A stretch of 64,000 nt of DNA from Jaenimonas drosophilae (lineage: Eukaryota > Euglenozoa > Kinetoplastea > Trypanosomatida > Trypanosomatidae), in assembly GCA_030849065.1 (NCBI GenBank), contig JASAON010001660.1, positions 62,001 through 126,000 on the forward strand. Reading direction: 5' to 3'. Within the stretch, counting starts at the first letter, position 1. Each line of letters begins with the position of its first letter. Position numbers and translations under genes: made by a program. Below are positions 8,987 through 18,225 of the stretch, piece by piece. Under the pieces are notes generated by a model. It ran no database searches and was not told the DNA's origin. It worked only from the letters and a program-made list of their open reading frames with translations.

Positions 8987-9673
8987 GGGGTACTACTGTG
9001 CAAGGTTATCAAACTCAGTGCACCAAATCCCTGTAATAAGTCCGAAGGACAGAACAGCGTGGAACTCCAACAATCAGTTTGGTGGGTGGAGAATGAATAA
9101 TGGAGAGAGTAGATGTATGGAGAATCACGTCAATTAACCGGCGACTATAGGAGATGTCGGGGTGTCGGCGTGGTCTTCTTCTTCTTCGTCTTCTATGCTC
9201 CCGTGTGTGGCACCAACGTACAAAAGAAGTCAATGTGTGTACAGAAATGATGAGGCACTCTCGCCTATTCACTGTGGACTAGGATCGTTGTAATTGTATA
9301 ACGACGCAAGACAGAACCACAATCTGGTATATGGTCAGCTCCGACCCACCTCTTCTTTTTCGCCGCGCGTCTCAATGCGGCCGACGAAAACGTAGGTGTA
9401 TTGGGTTTCGGTGAAACTATCGCGCACGCCTCTCACCAGATTGGTGCGAAGGTGAGCGGCAGCACCGTCTTGAATGCTTTGAGAATGTGTAGTTCTACGA
9501 AATTGAAAACTGCAATCATCAACAAAGAGGAAACCAGAGAAGACGTCACGTTCACTAAACAAGAGAGTGCAATACTTCTGCACCACCTCACTGTACACAA
9601 CTCAGGTAACGAGAAGAAGTGAATATTTGTAGTTATGACTCAACAAGAATGAAAATCAATTTCGAAATGCTGC
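8987..9673. other. Spacer between the repeat protein and S15 copy A
   Basis: About 690 bp. It contains a candidate splice acceptor for the repeat protein (AG at 9032-9031, minus strand) and otherwise the presumed 3' UTR of S15. The short open frames here look like chance; no gene is supported. Confidence 0.5.
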
Positions 9674-10132
9674 TTACTTCAGAGGGATGAAGCGGGAAGA
9701 GTGAGTGGCGCCAACACCGGGGCGACCGTGGAGCACGGGCTTGTAGGACATGGAGAACTCGCCAATGTAGTGGCCAATCATCTCACCCTTGATCTCCACA
9801 GCGTTGAAGAGGTGACCGTTGTAGATGGCAACAACGGAGCCAACCATCTCGGGGGTCACAATCACGTCACGGAGGTGCGTCTTCACAGCCTTGGGCTTCT
9901 CGCCGACCTTCACGTTGGACTTGGCCTTGCGCAGGCGCTTCAGAAGCACAGGGGGGCGCTTCTGCTCGTGGCGCACCATGTGGCGGCGGGCACGAGCGTG
10001 CACAAGAGCCTTGAACTCGCTCTCAGACAGAGCAAGAAGGGGGTCGATCTCAAGACCACGGTACGTGAACTTGTGGAAGGTACGCTCCTTCTTGAGCTGC
10101 TCGTAGCGCTCCTGGGTGATGTTGGCAGCCAT
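9674..10132 (-). CDS. RPS15: 40S ribosomal protein S15 (uS19), copy A
   Basis: This small-subunit protein sits in the head of the 40S ribosome near the decoding region. The 152 residues are full length for eukaryotic uS19. Family hallmarks are present: [18 protein letters not shown] near the N-terminus, [26 protein letters not shown], the conserved [18 protein letters not shown], and the C-terminal HSSRFIPLK. The ATG at 10132 follows a minus-strand tract TTTCTCTCTCTGTCTTG and AG. The protein and DNA are identical to copy B at 16020-16478. Duplicate ribosomal protein genes are common in kinetoplastids, where expression depends on gene dose rather than individual promoters. Confidence 0.98.
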   Translation of the reverse strand: MAANITQERYEQLKKERTFHKFTYRGLEIDPLLALSESEFKALVHARARRHMVRHEQKRPPVLLKRLRKAKSNVKVGEKPKAVKTHLRDVIVTPEMVGSVVAIYNGHLFNAVEIKGEMIGHYIGEFSMSYKPVLHGRPGVGATHSSRFIPLK

Positions 10133-10150
10133 CTTACGAAGGTGAAGTAG

Positions 10151-10185
10151 CTATCGTTACGGGTACAACAAGACAGAGAGAGAAA
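10151..10185 (-). promoter_or_regulatory. Candidate trans-splice acceptor of S15 copy A
   Basis: On the minus strand TTTCTCTCTCTGTCTTGTTG leads to GATAG, with AG at 10152-10151, 19 nt before the ATG. A second AG abuts the start codon. The same element lies at 16497-16531. Confidence 0.5.
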
Positions 10186-10322
10186 GGAGAATTGGAAGCA
10201 AGAATACATCATGCCTCGTGAAGCGCAGCAGGAGGCCATGCCCACCAAGCCGTGATCAAAGGTTCGTTGCCTCCACCACGATGGGAAGGTACTTGAAGAA
10301 CTATACATCACACATGACACAC

Positions 10323-13300
10323 TCAAATATTGTAGGAGTGGTCCTTCTTGATGGAGGTAATTTCATGTTCGCCAGAGCTCAAAATCTTGAGTGTGTCGCC
10401 CCCATCATTGTCCTTGTGCAGTCCGTTGATGGGATCAGGTGGGGCCATCTCATCCAGCAAAGTAGAAGTGATGGAGGCTGACATGGAGAGAAGGTTGAGG
10501 GCGGTGGCTGCGATGGGTGGCTGGAATAGGCTCTCACCAAAAGTGGGTAAGTGTTGCCGGAGGGCGTAGCAAAAGCCAAACCACTCCACCATCTCCTTGT
10601 CGGACTGCACCATCATCTCCTCTGGAAGGGCCACATGCTCCATGCCTTTGCGGCTCTTGCGGCGTCTGGCCGCGGTACGCTTCTTCTCCCCTTGGCGCTT
10701 GCTCGCAATAATGCTTTGATGAAGGGAGTTGGTACTTCCGGCGGTGGTGAGCTGCCGTGGACCCTCGGCATGCGATCCTGCCGCCCCACTTGGCGTTCGG
10801 TTCTCTGTTCGACGAGCCACACTCCCGCCATCGGAGACGCCATCAGCGTTGCTCACCGACGGCTCTTGGCCACCGGGAGGCCGGCTAAATGGGAAGTGAA
10901 CGGCGCGATTAAGCCGTGGAAGGACGCTCAGGAGCCCGTTCACGACGGTCTCAACCCGCGTTCCCTCAGCCACCCGCCGTGAGTTGATCACCTCCCGCCG
11001 CTCCTCGAGCAGCTCCTGATAGTTGGCGGTGACGTCAGGCATGCCTGGGGCAGACTTCTTGTCGGGGTTCTCCGGGTCGTTGGCTGCCTCTGGGTCGAGG
11101 GCGGCATCCTCGGGGAAGAGGGGCAATTTGCCCAGTGCAGCAGCGAGGTTTTCTTGGTTCAGAAGGGAGGGGCTGGCGTTGAAGGCGCGCACACGAAGGA
11201 GTGCCTCGGGGACGGGGAGGAGATAGAGGCCAAGAACCACCTCGCTCTCCACCACCAGTGGGGCCAACACACGCTCCACCATGTTGTATACCTTTTCAAA
11301 GCGCACCATAATGAGACGGCGCCAGTAGCGATGGAAGACGGAGGCACCGGGAGGCTGGGTGCATCGACCAGCAATGAGGCGTGCCGTGATACGTGGGGGA
11401 AGGTTGTTGTTGTTGGTGGCTCGAATGCTCTCTCCACCCTTGGCCACGTCGAGACAGAAACTCTCATCGGCCATCAAGGCTTCTAGTCGCACACGGCCGC
11501 CAAGAAAGGAGGCCTCATTCTCCTCAAATGTCTGGGCAACAGCAAGAATACCGCAACGTGTGGCCTGCGCATCCAAGTCAGCCGTCATCTTGATGATGCC
11601 ATTCACCAAACGTGGGTAGGTGAATGTGTGACTTCCATCGGAGTCAAGGCGGCTAATACAGATGCGCACGAACTCCATCGACTGCTCCATTTGCTCAAAG
11701 ATGCCAATGGGGAGGCGGCCATTGAGAACATCCAAGAACAAGCGGCAGAGTGGCTGTGTATGGCGATACCGTTGGGCTGCCCACCAAAGGTTGTAGGCAA
11801 AGCGGGTGAACTCCATCTCCACCACCCGCTCATGCCGGCGCAAGGTGAAGTGCGAATGTAAGGTACCCGGAAGCGTAACGGCCACATTGGTGCCAGGAAG
11901 TTGGTACTCCATCAGATAGTCGTTGATGTACTGACTCACAATATAGCCAAAGGGCACGTTGTCCTCGCTGAGCTCCACCTCCTCCTTCGTGGCATCCAGC
12001 CTGGCGAGGATTGTCTCCCGTCTCTCAAAGAGTTGGTACTGCCGTGGTGCCACCATCTTGTTATCCCGGATATACCGGCAGCTCTTGCGAAGTGTGCGGT
12101 ACTGCTTGAAGAACTCGAGCATCACTGCTGCGGCATCGGCCTGCGACCAGCGAAGGTTTGATACGTCAGGTGTGATGTTGGTGCGTAGGAAGTGAGGAAT
12201 CGTCGGCCACGAGTTCAAGGGGAAGGTTGGGAGAACGCCCACCTCATTTCGGTCCTCGGTGAGCTCCAGCAACGTCTCCTCCTGCATCCACTCCGAGACG
12301 GTCGTCATCTGCCGCAGTCGGAGAAGCACCGAGCTGAACTGATGCTTTTGGTTGATGGCAACAGCCGCAAGCTCCGCCATAATGTGCGCGGTGGAGTGCT
12401 TAAAGTCAATGCCAAGCTCCGATTGAATCTCAAAGGGAACGTCACGTGGTCGTGGGGTGAGTGGGGCATCTGTTTCGTCGTAGGCCGCCACAAAGCGGTG
12501 CTCGTGGATGTACTGGTTGAGCTCTGACACCTTCTCCTCGAGCTGTGATACGCGGTACTTCAATTCTATATTCTCCATGCGCAGGCCCTTCACCTGCAGA
12601 CGGTAGGCGGAGCGATCGTCGAAGGCGCAGTGAAGAAGCTCATTTTGCAGCGTCAGGCGTGCATGGTTCATCTCCTCCTTTGAGGCCGCAATGAATTCAG
12701 GTGACACCTGCTCACTAATGTGGCGCGTGTTACTGAGTTTGGCTAGGCGGCGCGACGACTCCTCCGCGGCGTCCGTCAAGCCTGCCGACTTTGCCTCGCT
12801 CATCCCCTGAGATCGAAACTGGTAGAGCTCAGACGGGGCTGGCGGCAACTCAATCCGGTTCACCTTGAGGAGGGTCTCCAAGTCAAAGATGCGATTTGTC
12901 AGTTGTGCGTTGGTTTGGAAGACGGAGGCGATGAGCTGGCGGAAGTAGCGGAGCTCATCTTCCTTCTTCTCAGTATCATTGAGACGCGACATGACCACCT
13001 TCTTGGCATCCATCAAGTCCTTATCACGTTCTTCACGGAGTTGGTACAGCTGAGTTTCGAGCTCCTTGCAGCGGCCATCAACCTGCTTCTTCTCCCGAAG
13101 AAGAAGGGAGAGCTTCTTCTCAAAGAAGGATTCAAAGCGCTGAATCAGCTCAGCCTCTTTCGCCTGCAGTGCGGTGCCGGCATTAACCTTGGTTTGGTTT
13201 AACGCCTCACCGAGATCACCCGTGAGCCGCTGAAGATGCTGCAGAATGGTGGCTAAAGCAGGGTAGAGCTGGGCTAGCTCGTCCGTGGTCTTGTTGGCTA

Positions 13301-13961
13301 CGGCAATGCGCTGATTTGGATCTGCAGCAGCAGTGCGTGTATTGTTCCTGGCGAGCACCGTTTCCATTTCGAAGATGCGTCGGCCCTTGCGCGTCACAAT
13401 GTTCTTCACGACGCCCATGAGGGCATCCGCCTCATCCTCCTCATTCAATGATGGAGGTGATGACCGCGTTGGAGAATTTTGTAGGCGATCATTCCACGGC
13501 TGAGCTCCACGATCTCCAAAGAGGAACTTGTTGTGGTAGCTAGAGGATGAGCCTTCTTGGTTCAGTTCGGCGGCCGCACGGGCCGCCTTCGCTGTCGCAC
13601 GGCTCGCCATGGAGGAGTTCATGGTAGACATGGGAGAGAGCAACGTGGATCGTGCGGGAGATACGCCAATCGTGCGATCTCCATCCATGACATCGGCTGA
13701 GTGTGTGGCGCCTAAACGTGTAGAGGTGCCCGCCTTTGCATTGCCACTGAAGGTTCTACTTGGGCTCACGCCAGCGGAGAAGAGTGCGGATGGGGGTGAC
13801 CAAGAGTGGCCTAGCTCCGCATCGTTGGGCATGGGTGCTCGTGTGCTCTGCGCCTGGACGAGACTTCTTCCTGGTGAATTGCCCACCGAGGGCGGGGCGG
13901 GTGGGATGTCAGCCGGCCGTAGAATGCTGGGCAGCGAACCACGTTGGTTGGTGCGGTGCAT
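10323..13961 (-). CDS. Large coiled-coil hypothetical protein, 1212 aa
   Basis: I do not recognise a family. The first 230 residues are Ser/Pro-rich and probably disordered. A long coiled coil spans about 235-385 (for example LREKKQVDGRCKELETQLYQ), and a second, shorter one lies at about 465-490. The remaining part is a mostly helical globular region, including one EF-hand-like loop, RLDSDGSHTFTYPRLV, which may or may not bind calcium. The C-terminus has a basic stretch (KKRTAARRRKSRKG). The ATG at 13961 is preceded by a strong acceptor (TTTTTTTTATTCTAG) 26 nt upstream. The gene sits between the two S15 copies. A cytoskeletal or flagellar role is plausible from composition only. Confidence 0.85.
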   Translation of the reverse strand: MHRTNQRGSLPSILRPADIPPAPPSVGNSPGRSLVQAQSTRAPMPNDAELGHSWSPPSALFSAGVSPSRTFSGNAKAGTSTRLGATHSADVMDGDRTIGVSPARSTLLSPMSTMNSSMASRATAKAARAAAELNQEGSSSSYHNKFLFGDRGAQPWNDRLQNSPTRSSPPSLNEEDEADALMGVVKNIVTRKGRRIFEMETVLARNNTRTAAADPNQRIAVANKTTDELAQLYPALATILQHLQRLTGDLGEALNQTKVNAGTALQAKEAELIQRFESFFEKKLSLLLREKKQVDGRCKELETQLYQLREERDKDLMDAKKVVMSRLNDTEKKEDELRYFRQLIASVFQTNAQLTNRIFDLETLLKVNRIELPPAPSELYQFRSQGMSEAKSAGLTDAAEESSRRLAKLSNTRHISEQVSPEFIAASKEEMNHARLTLQNELLHCAFDDRSAYRLQVKGLRMENIELKYRVSQLEEKVSELNQYIHEHRFVAAYDETDAPLTPRPRDVPFEIQSELGIDFKHSTAHIMAELAAVAINQKHQFSSVLLRLRQMTTVSEWMQEETLLELTEDRNEVGVLPTFPLNSWPTIPHFLRTNITPDVSNLRWSQADAAAVMLEFFKQYRTLRKSCRYIRDNKMVAPRQYQLFERRETILARLDATKEEVELSEDNVPFGYIVSQYINDYLMEYQLPGTNVAVTLPGTLHSHFTLRRHERVVEMEFTRFAYNLWWAAQRYRHTQPLCRLFLDVLNGRLPIGIFEQMEQSMEFVRICISRLDSDGSHTFTYPRLVNGIIKMTADLDAQATRCGILAVAQTFEENEASFLGGRVRLEALMADESFCLDVAKGGESIRATNNNNLPPRITARLIAGRCTQPPGASVFHRYWRRLIMVRFEKVYNMVERVLAPLVVESEVVLGLYLLPVPEALLRVRAFNASPSLLNQENLAAALGKLPLFPEDAALDPEAANDPENPDKKSAPGMPDVTANYQELLEERREVINSRRVAEGTRVETVVNGLLSVLPRLNRAVHFPFSRPPGGQEPSVSNADGVSDGGSVARRTENRTPSGAAGSHAEGPRQLTTAGSTNSLHQSIIASKRQGEKKRTAARRRKSRKGMEHVALPEEMMVQSDKEMVEWFGFCYALRQHLPTFGESLFQPPIAATALNLLSMSASITSTLLDEMAPPDPINGLHKDNDGGDTLKILSSGEHEITSIKKDHSYNI

Positions 13962-14893
13962 CGCTTACTCAACAACGTCCCACGGAACTAGAATAAAAAA
14001 AACTAAGGACTGAGTGTGTGCCAAGCACGCTAGGTGTGTATGACAGAGCGTGGCCAAAAACTTCACTTGGTCACGATATCCCACCTCCTCCTGGGTTGCT
14101 GTACGAAATGAACGAGATGCAGATTGGGTGGATGAAGAAGTGAATATAGGGATGCACTTCATCGATTGTGTGTGTGAAGGCAATGACCAGAAAGGTGTGG
14201 GGGCACAAGTAAATGCTCCCCATACACAAGAAAGAGGCACACGATTAAGAATGAGAGGTGATGATGACTCGATGGGATGCTTAGGAAGCCTTCCCTTCGG
14301 CGATTCTTCATTGTGAATTACTACCTTCTGCTTCCTCACCCAGCGTACACGTGCTCACAACAACAACATCACAGCTCACCAACACATCCACCGCATCATC
14401 GTCATCATCATCATAATCATCCCTGGTGCAGGTAGCGGAGATCGAGGTAACGATGCCGCTGGCACCTTGAATATGATTCAGTGAGTAGTAGTACGGAGGG
14501 GGGAGGGGGGAGAGATGAATGACGCATTTCACGGAAAGGAAAGGAAGCCCGCCAAGCACCACGCAGCGATTGGCACACGAGATGACAATGAAGGGTATTT
14601 ATGAAGTGTGTATTAAACAAAAATGCTACCCAAAACTCATTCCAGCAATGAATCGCCCCCGCCCCCCTCGATGGACCACCCTCTAACCGCATCGATCCAA
14701 AGACAGGCCAACGCCACATGGAAAAATGGCGGAGAAGAGGGAGGCATCGAGTGCCCACACAGAGGAACGAGAGGCTGATCCTCGACGAGCACTTACCATC
14801 CAGTCCCGAGGTGTTGCTACTGGTATGCTTGATTCATAACAACATGAAAGCTTGTTCGTCGTCATGAACGGTACCCTCATTGCTGTACTTTTG
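13962..14893. other. Long spacer upstream of the 1212-aa gene
   Basis: About 930 bp. It holds the acceptor described separately, a short (CAT)n-like run near 14396-14412, and G-rich tracts near 14500. The minus-strand frames of 80-110 codons here lack suitable ATG starts. No gene is supported. Confidence 0.5.
13988..14005 (-). promoter_or_regulatory. Candidate trans-splice acceptor of the 1212-aa gene
   Basis: The minus strand reads TTAGTTTTTTTTATTCTAG, with AG at 13989-13988, and the next ATG is the start at 13961. This is one of the clearest acceptors in the window. Confidence 0.55.
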
Positions 14894-15772
14894 TTACGCA
14901 GCGATGGGTTGGGCGGCCGGGGCACTGGCAGGAGAGTCTTTCAGCCACAGCTTCAGGCGGATGGCGTCTGAGTGGTCGAGGTAGTACTCGGGAAGGTACT
15001 TCGTCTTGACGAAGCCAAGGCTAAGATACAGCGACATTGCACGCTCATTGAAGATGGGCGTCTCAAGGTACACCTCATCGCAGCCCTTCTCCCGCATCAG
15101 CTCAGCCGTAAGGCCAACCAGGCGGGTTCCAAGGCGGAAGCCACGAAATGATGGAATCACGGCGAACATGGCAACATAGCCACGAAGGTTCATGCCTGGG
15201 CCCTTCCGCGTCACGCGGGACACGACGGCACCAACACGCTGGCCCTTCACGGAAGCATCGGGCATCGTGGAGCTCTCCACGCCGTAGGCGGTGATGCACA
15301 AATCAGGCCATCCAAAGACGAAGTGTTGGTAGGTGAAGCTGGTGTAGGGCTCCGTCAGTTCGGCCGTAAAGAGCTTCACAATGAACTCCATCTCCTCATC
15401 TGTGCCTCCAAACTGTTCATAGCGGATGTACTTGCCAGGGGCGGCCTCCGACCACGCAAGGAGCTCCGGCTTGAGGGGAACGGAAACATTCACATAGCGA
15501 GCAGCCTCAATCGCCCGCTGCTGCTGAATCTGCTCCTGCAGCATCGCCTGGCGGAAGGCCTCGGCGCTAAAGCCAGAGTAGTCCTTCCCCACACGCAGCT
15601 TCGTGATGGCCTCCGAGACACTACGCTCCTCTAACTTGGCAGCCTGTGACTTCGTCATGCCCTTCTTACAGTGCTCAGTTCCTTCAATCGCCCGCACTAG
15701 GTCCTCCAGCATATTGTCATCAACAACAGCATGGGCAGCGGTCTTCTTGTTCTTGCTCGTTTTTGGTGCCAT
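14894..15772 (-). CDS. NAA30: N-alpha-acetyltransferase 30 (NatC catalytic subunit)
   Basis: This GNAT enzyme acetylates protein N-termini co-translationally, mainly Met followed by a hydrophobic residue, in the NatC complex. The C-terminal half follows the NAA30/Mak3 pattern: LRGYVAMFAVIPSFRGFRLG contains the acetyl-CoA loop (R/Q-x-x-G-x-G/A form), then CDEVYLETPIFNERAMSLYL and LGFVKTKYLPEYYLDHSDAI, ending RLKLWL. The 292-residue product begins MAPKTSKNKK and has an N-terminal extension of about 120 residues before the domain, with a lysine-rich start. The frame continues 57 codons upstream, but a splice acceptor at 15843-15844 lies inside that extension and the ATG at 15772 is the first one after it. 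Confidence 0.92.
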   Translation of the reverse strand: MAPKTSKNKKTAAHAVVDDNMLEDLVRAIEGTEHCKKGMTKSQAAKLEERSVSEAITKLRVGKDYSGFSAEAFRQAMLQEQIQQQRAIEAARYVNVSVPLKPELLAWSEAAPGKYIRYEQFGGTDEEMEFIVKLFTAELTEPYTSFTYQHFVFGWPDLCITAYGVESSTMPDASVKGQRVGAVVSRVTRKGPGMNLRGYVAMFAVIPSFRGFRLGTRLVGLTAELMREKGCDEVYLETPIFNERAMSLYLSLGFVKTKYLPEYYLDHSDAIRLKLWLKDSPASAPAAQPIAA

Positions 15773-15842
15773 TGATCGATAAATAACTGCCTCGTACACC
15801 ACAGTCGCAACAACAAGTCTTGTGAATACACGGTACTCTGAC

Positions 15843-15870
15843 CTAACAGGAAGGGAGAGGTACAAAAAAG
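15843..15870 (-). promoter_or_regulatory. Candidate trans-splice acceptor of NAA30
   Basis: The minus strand reads CTTTTTTGTACCTCTCCCTTCCTGTTAG, with AG at 15844-15843. It decides the start of NAA30, because no ATG occurs between it and 15772. Confidence 0.6.
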
Positions 15871-16009
15871 ATGGTGGAAGATGAACAATGTCATACACGT
15901 GATGGTGACACACAACTGCATCACAATTTGTACGCCCCACCATCTCGTGGGAGGTACAACAACTGTTTTGTTATGGATTGGTTATGGAATGGTAATGAAA
16001 ATCAGTTCG

Positions 16010-16531
16010 GAAATGCTGCTTACTTCAGAGGGATGAAGCGGGAAGAGTGAGTGGCGCCAACACCGGGGCGACCGTGGAGCACGGGCTTGTAGGACATGGA
16101 GAACTCGCCAATGTAGTGGCCAATCATCTCACCCTTGATCTCCACAGCGTTGAAGAGGTGACCGTTGTAGATGGCAACAACGGAGCCAACCATCTCGGGG
16201 GTCACAATCACGTCACGGAGGTGCGTCTTCACAGCCTTGGGCTTCTCGCCGACCTTCACGTTGGACTTGGCCTTGCGCAGGCGCTTCAGAAGCACAGGGG
16301 GGCGCTTCTGCTCGTGGCGCACCATGTGGCGGCGGGCACGAGCGTGCACAAGAGCCTTGAACTCGCTCTCAGACAGAGCAAGAAGGGGGTCGATCTCAAG
16401 ACCACGGTACGTGAACTTGTGGAAGGTACGCTCCTTCTTGAGCTGCTCGTAGCGCTCCTGGGTGATGTTGGCAGCCATCTTACGAAGGTGAAGTAGCTAT
16501 CGTTACGGGTACAACAAGACAGAGAGAGAAA
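16010..16531 (-). repeat. Direct repeat, unit B (S15 gene with its splice signal)
   Basis: Matches 9664-10185 exactly as far as I can read it, in the same orientation and offset by 6346 bp. Confidence 0.9.
16020..16478 (-). CDS. RPS15: 40S ribosomal protein S15 (uS19), copy B
   Basis: This copy encodes the same 152 residues as copy A, with no silent change visible, so either the duplication is very recent or gene conversion keeps the copies alike. It keeps its own full 5' splice signal and differs from copy A only in flanking sequence: upstream it has an additional T-tract (ATTTTTTTTTCTTTGC on the minus strand), downstream it diverges about 10 bp past the stop. It should be expressed as an independent unit of the polycistron. 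Confidence 0.98.
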   Translation of the reverse strand: MAANITQERYEQLKKERTFHKFTYRGLEIDPLLALSESEFKALVHARARRHMVRHEQKRPPVLLKRLRKAKSNVKVGEKPKAVKTHLRDVIVTPEMVGSVVAIYNGHLFNAVEIKGEMIGHYIGEFSMSYKPVLHGRPGVGATHSSRFIPLK

Positions 16532-16740
16532 AGCAAAGAAAAAAAAATGTGGTATAACAGTACTCATCACGCCGACACCATGAAAACAAGACGTCTCGAG
16601 AGAAGGTTGTGTTGATGATTGGTGAACCGAATCATGATGTTGTTAGAAGGATTAGAAAAGTGGTAAGTGCAGCGGAGTGGCTCCGTACTGCTCGCTCTGG
16701 TAGCCCTCGGGCATGCCAGAGACGCTGGTGACGAGTCCTT

Positions 16741-17997
16741 CTACTTAACAATGCAGTCCTTCATGTCAGGCACACTTACGATGCCGAGAGCATGGCGAGC
16801 GGGCTGCTCCTTCCAAGAGAGAACGCAGTCAGCGTTGGTGTGGAGGTGTGCAAGGAGGTCAGGCATGCGGTTGCCGGAGAGAATGGCGGGAACTGCCTCA
16901 GATCCAGTAGCTGCAGCCTCTCCAAAGATGATGCGATCGCCGGGCTTGGCACCCGCTGGCGGACGAACCAGCTTGAGGGAGGACTCATTTGACGCACAGA
17001 GCACCATACCATGAGAAGTGACTCCCTTCAGTGCCTTGGGTTTCATGTTGCAGATGACCAGGCACAGTGTGTCATTGATCTCGTCCGCGGTGTAGTGATC
17101 CACCAAACCGGAGACGATGGTACGCATCTCATCACCAAGGTCCATGTCCTCCACGTAGAGGCGGTCAGCCTCAGGGTGGCGGCGCAGGTTGGTGAGGCGG
17201 CCAACTCGGATGCACAGCTCGGAGGAGCTCAGCTCGACAGCCGCAGCGGCAGACTTCTTGCTTGCAGGGGCCTTGGCGGCAGCAGCGGGTGCGGTGGTGC
17301 CAGCCTTGGCAGCGGCCGCTGCCTTCTTGGCCTTGAGGCGCTCCTTCTCCTCACGGCGGCGGTTGATCTCCTCCGCGGATGGCATCACAAACACCGCAGG
17401 TGCCTTGCCACCCTCCTTCTTGCCAGCTTCCTTCTGCAACGCTGCAACGTGTGCAAAAGCAAAAGGCTTCACCGCCTCATCTTCTTGAACGTGGGCAGAC
17501 CACGCCATAGTCTGAGGAAGAACCCCAGCGTGAAGCGGGTGACCGTGGAGAGAAACATACAAGAGCACATCGGCAATCGTAGCACGAGGAGTACCAGCAA
17601 GATACCCCTTCACAGGGGCGGCGGCCAACTCCATAGCACGCTCCACATCGGTGTAGATGCTGACGCTCACGGAGCGGTAGCGCTCCTCGCCCGCCTGCAT
17701 CTCCACAGCATCGGCGGCGAGGAGTGAGGCCGCGCTTACCCACTGATTCACCAGAGGCTCTGTTTCGTTGGCACCGAGGAAGGCCTTCTGCTCCTCGGTA
17801 GAGGCCCAGTGGCTACGCAACACACGCAGAGTTGGAAGAAGGCCAGCGTATTCCTTCTCCTGGACAAGAACAGAGAAGCGCTCCGTCTCCACCACCGCGG
17901 CAGTGGGTACACCCAGCACCTTCACGAGGCAGTGCTTGAGGGCGGCACTCAATGGAGACTTCTTGTGGAGATGAAAGCGAATGGCGTCAGCGGACAT
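16741..17997 (-). CDS. MCP2-like tRNA-binding cofactor (GST-like plus EMAPII domain)
   Basis: The 418-residue protein has three parts. The N-terminal 190 residues resemble a GST C-terminal-type helical domain (YLAGTPRATIADVLLYVSLH is the typical ADILLY-like helix). A Lys/Ala-rich linker follows (ERLKAKKAAAAAKAG). The C-terminal 170 residues form an EMAPII/OB-fold tRNA-binding domain: CIRVGRLTNLRRHPEADRLY, RTIVSGLVDHY, ICNMKPKALKGVTSHGMVLC and GDRIIFGEA. Proteins of this type (AIMP1, yeast Arc1p, trypanosome MCP2) scaffold multi-aminoacyl-tRNA-synthetase complexes and present tRNA. There is no synthetase catalytic domain. The start is the ATG at 17997 (MSADAIRFHL); the frame continues upstream but in spacer-like sequence. 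Confidence 0.85.
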   Translation of the reverse strand: MSADAIRFHLHKKSPLSAALKHCLVKVLGVPTAAVVETERFSVLVQEKEYAGLLPTLRVLRSHWASTEEQKAFLGANETEPLVNQWVSAASLLAADAVEMQAGEERYRSVSVSIYTDVERAMELAAAPVKGYLAGTPRATIADVLLYVSLHGHPLHAGVLPQTMAWSAHVQEDEAVKPFAFAHVAALQKEAGKKEGGKAPAVFVMPSAEEINRRREEKERLKAKKAAAAAKAGTTAPAAAAKAPASKKSAAAAVELSSSELCIRVGRLTNLRRHPEADRLYVEDMDLGDEMRTIVSGLVDHYTADEINDTLCLVICNMKPKALKGVTSHGMVLCASNESSLKLVRPPAGAKPGDRIIFGEAAATGSEAVPAILSGNRMPDLLAHLHTNADCVLSWKEQPARHALGIVSVPDMKDCIVK

Positions 17998-18225
17998 GTT
18001 GGGAGTTGTGGTGTGATGAGAATGGATGCTGTGGTAGAAGATGAGGGATAAGAAGGGTGTTGGTACTTCACATATGTGTTGCATCACTCATACATGCAAA
18101 GCAATGAACGGAGGCGGCTTTCAATGGGATCGAAGAGGTTGGGTAGTTTCTTGTACTCAGGTGGAGCTCAATACGCGCAAGGCGGCAACAGATCCATGGA
18201 TTAAGTGATGGTGATGGGAGTGAAA

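Larger units (their letters stand above)
9664..10185 (-). repeat. Direct repeat, unit A (S15 gene with its splice signal)
   Basis: This 522-bp block matches 16010-16531 without a visible mismatch. It covers the complete coding region, the 5' UTR and the pyrimidine tract, but only about 10 bp past the stop codon. The sequences diverge sharply outside it. Confidence 0.9.

Noticed and set aside
9701..10150. 149-codon plus-strand frame, present identically at 16047-16496
   Set aside because: It is antisense to S15 in both copies; duplication of the frame simply follows duplication of the gene.
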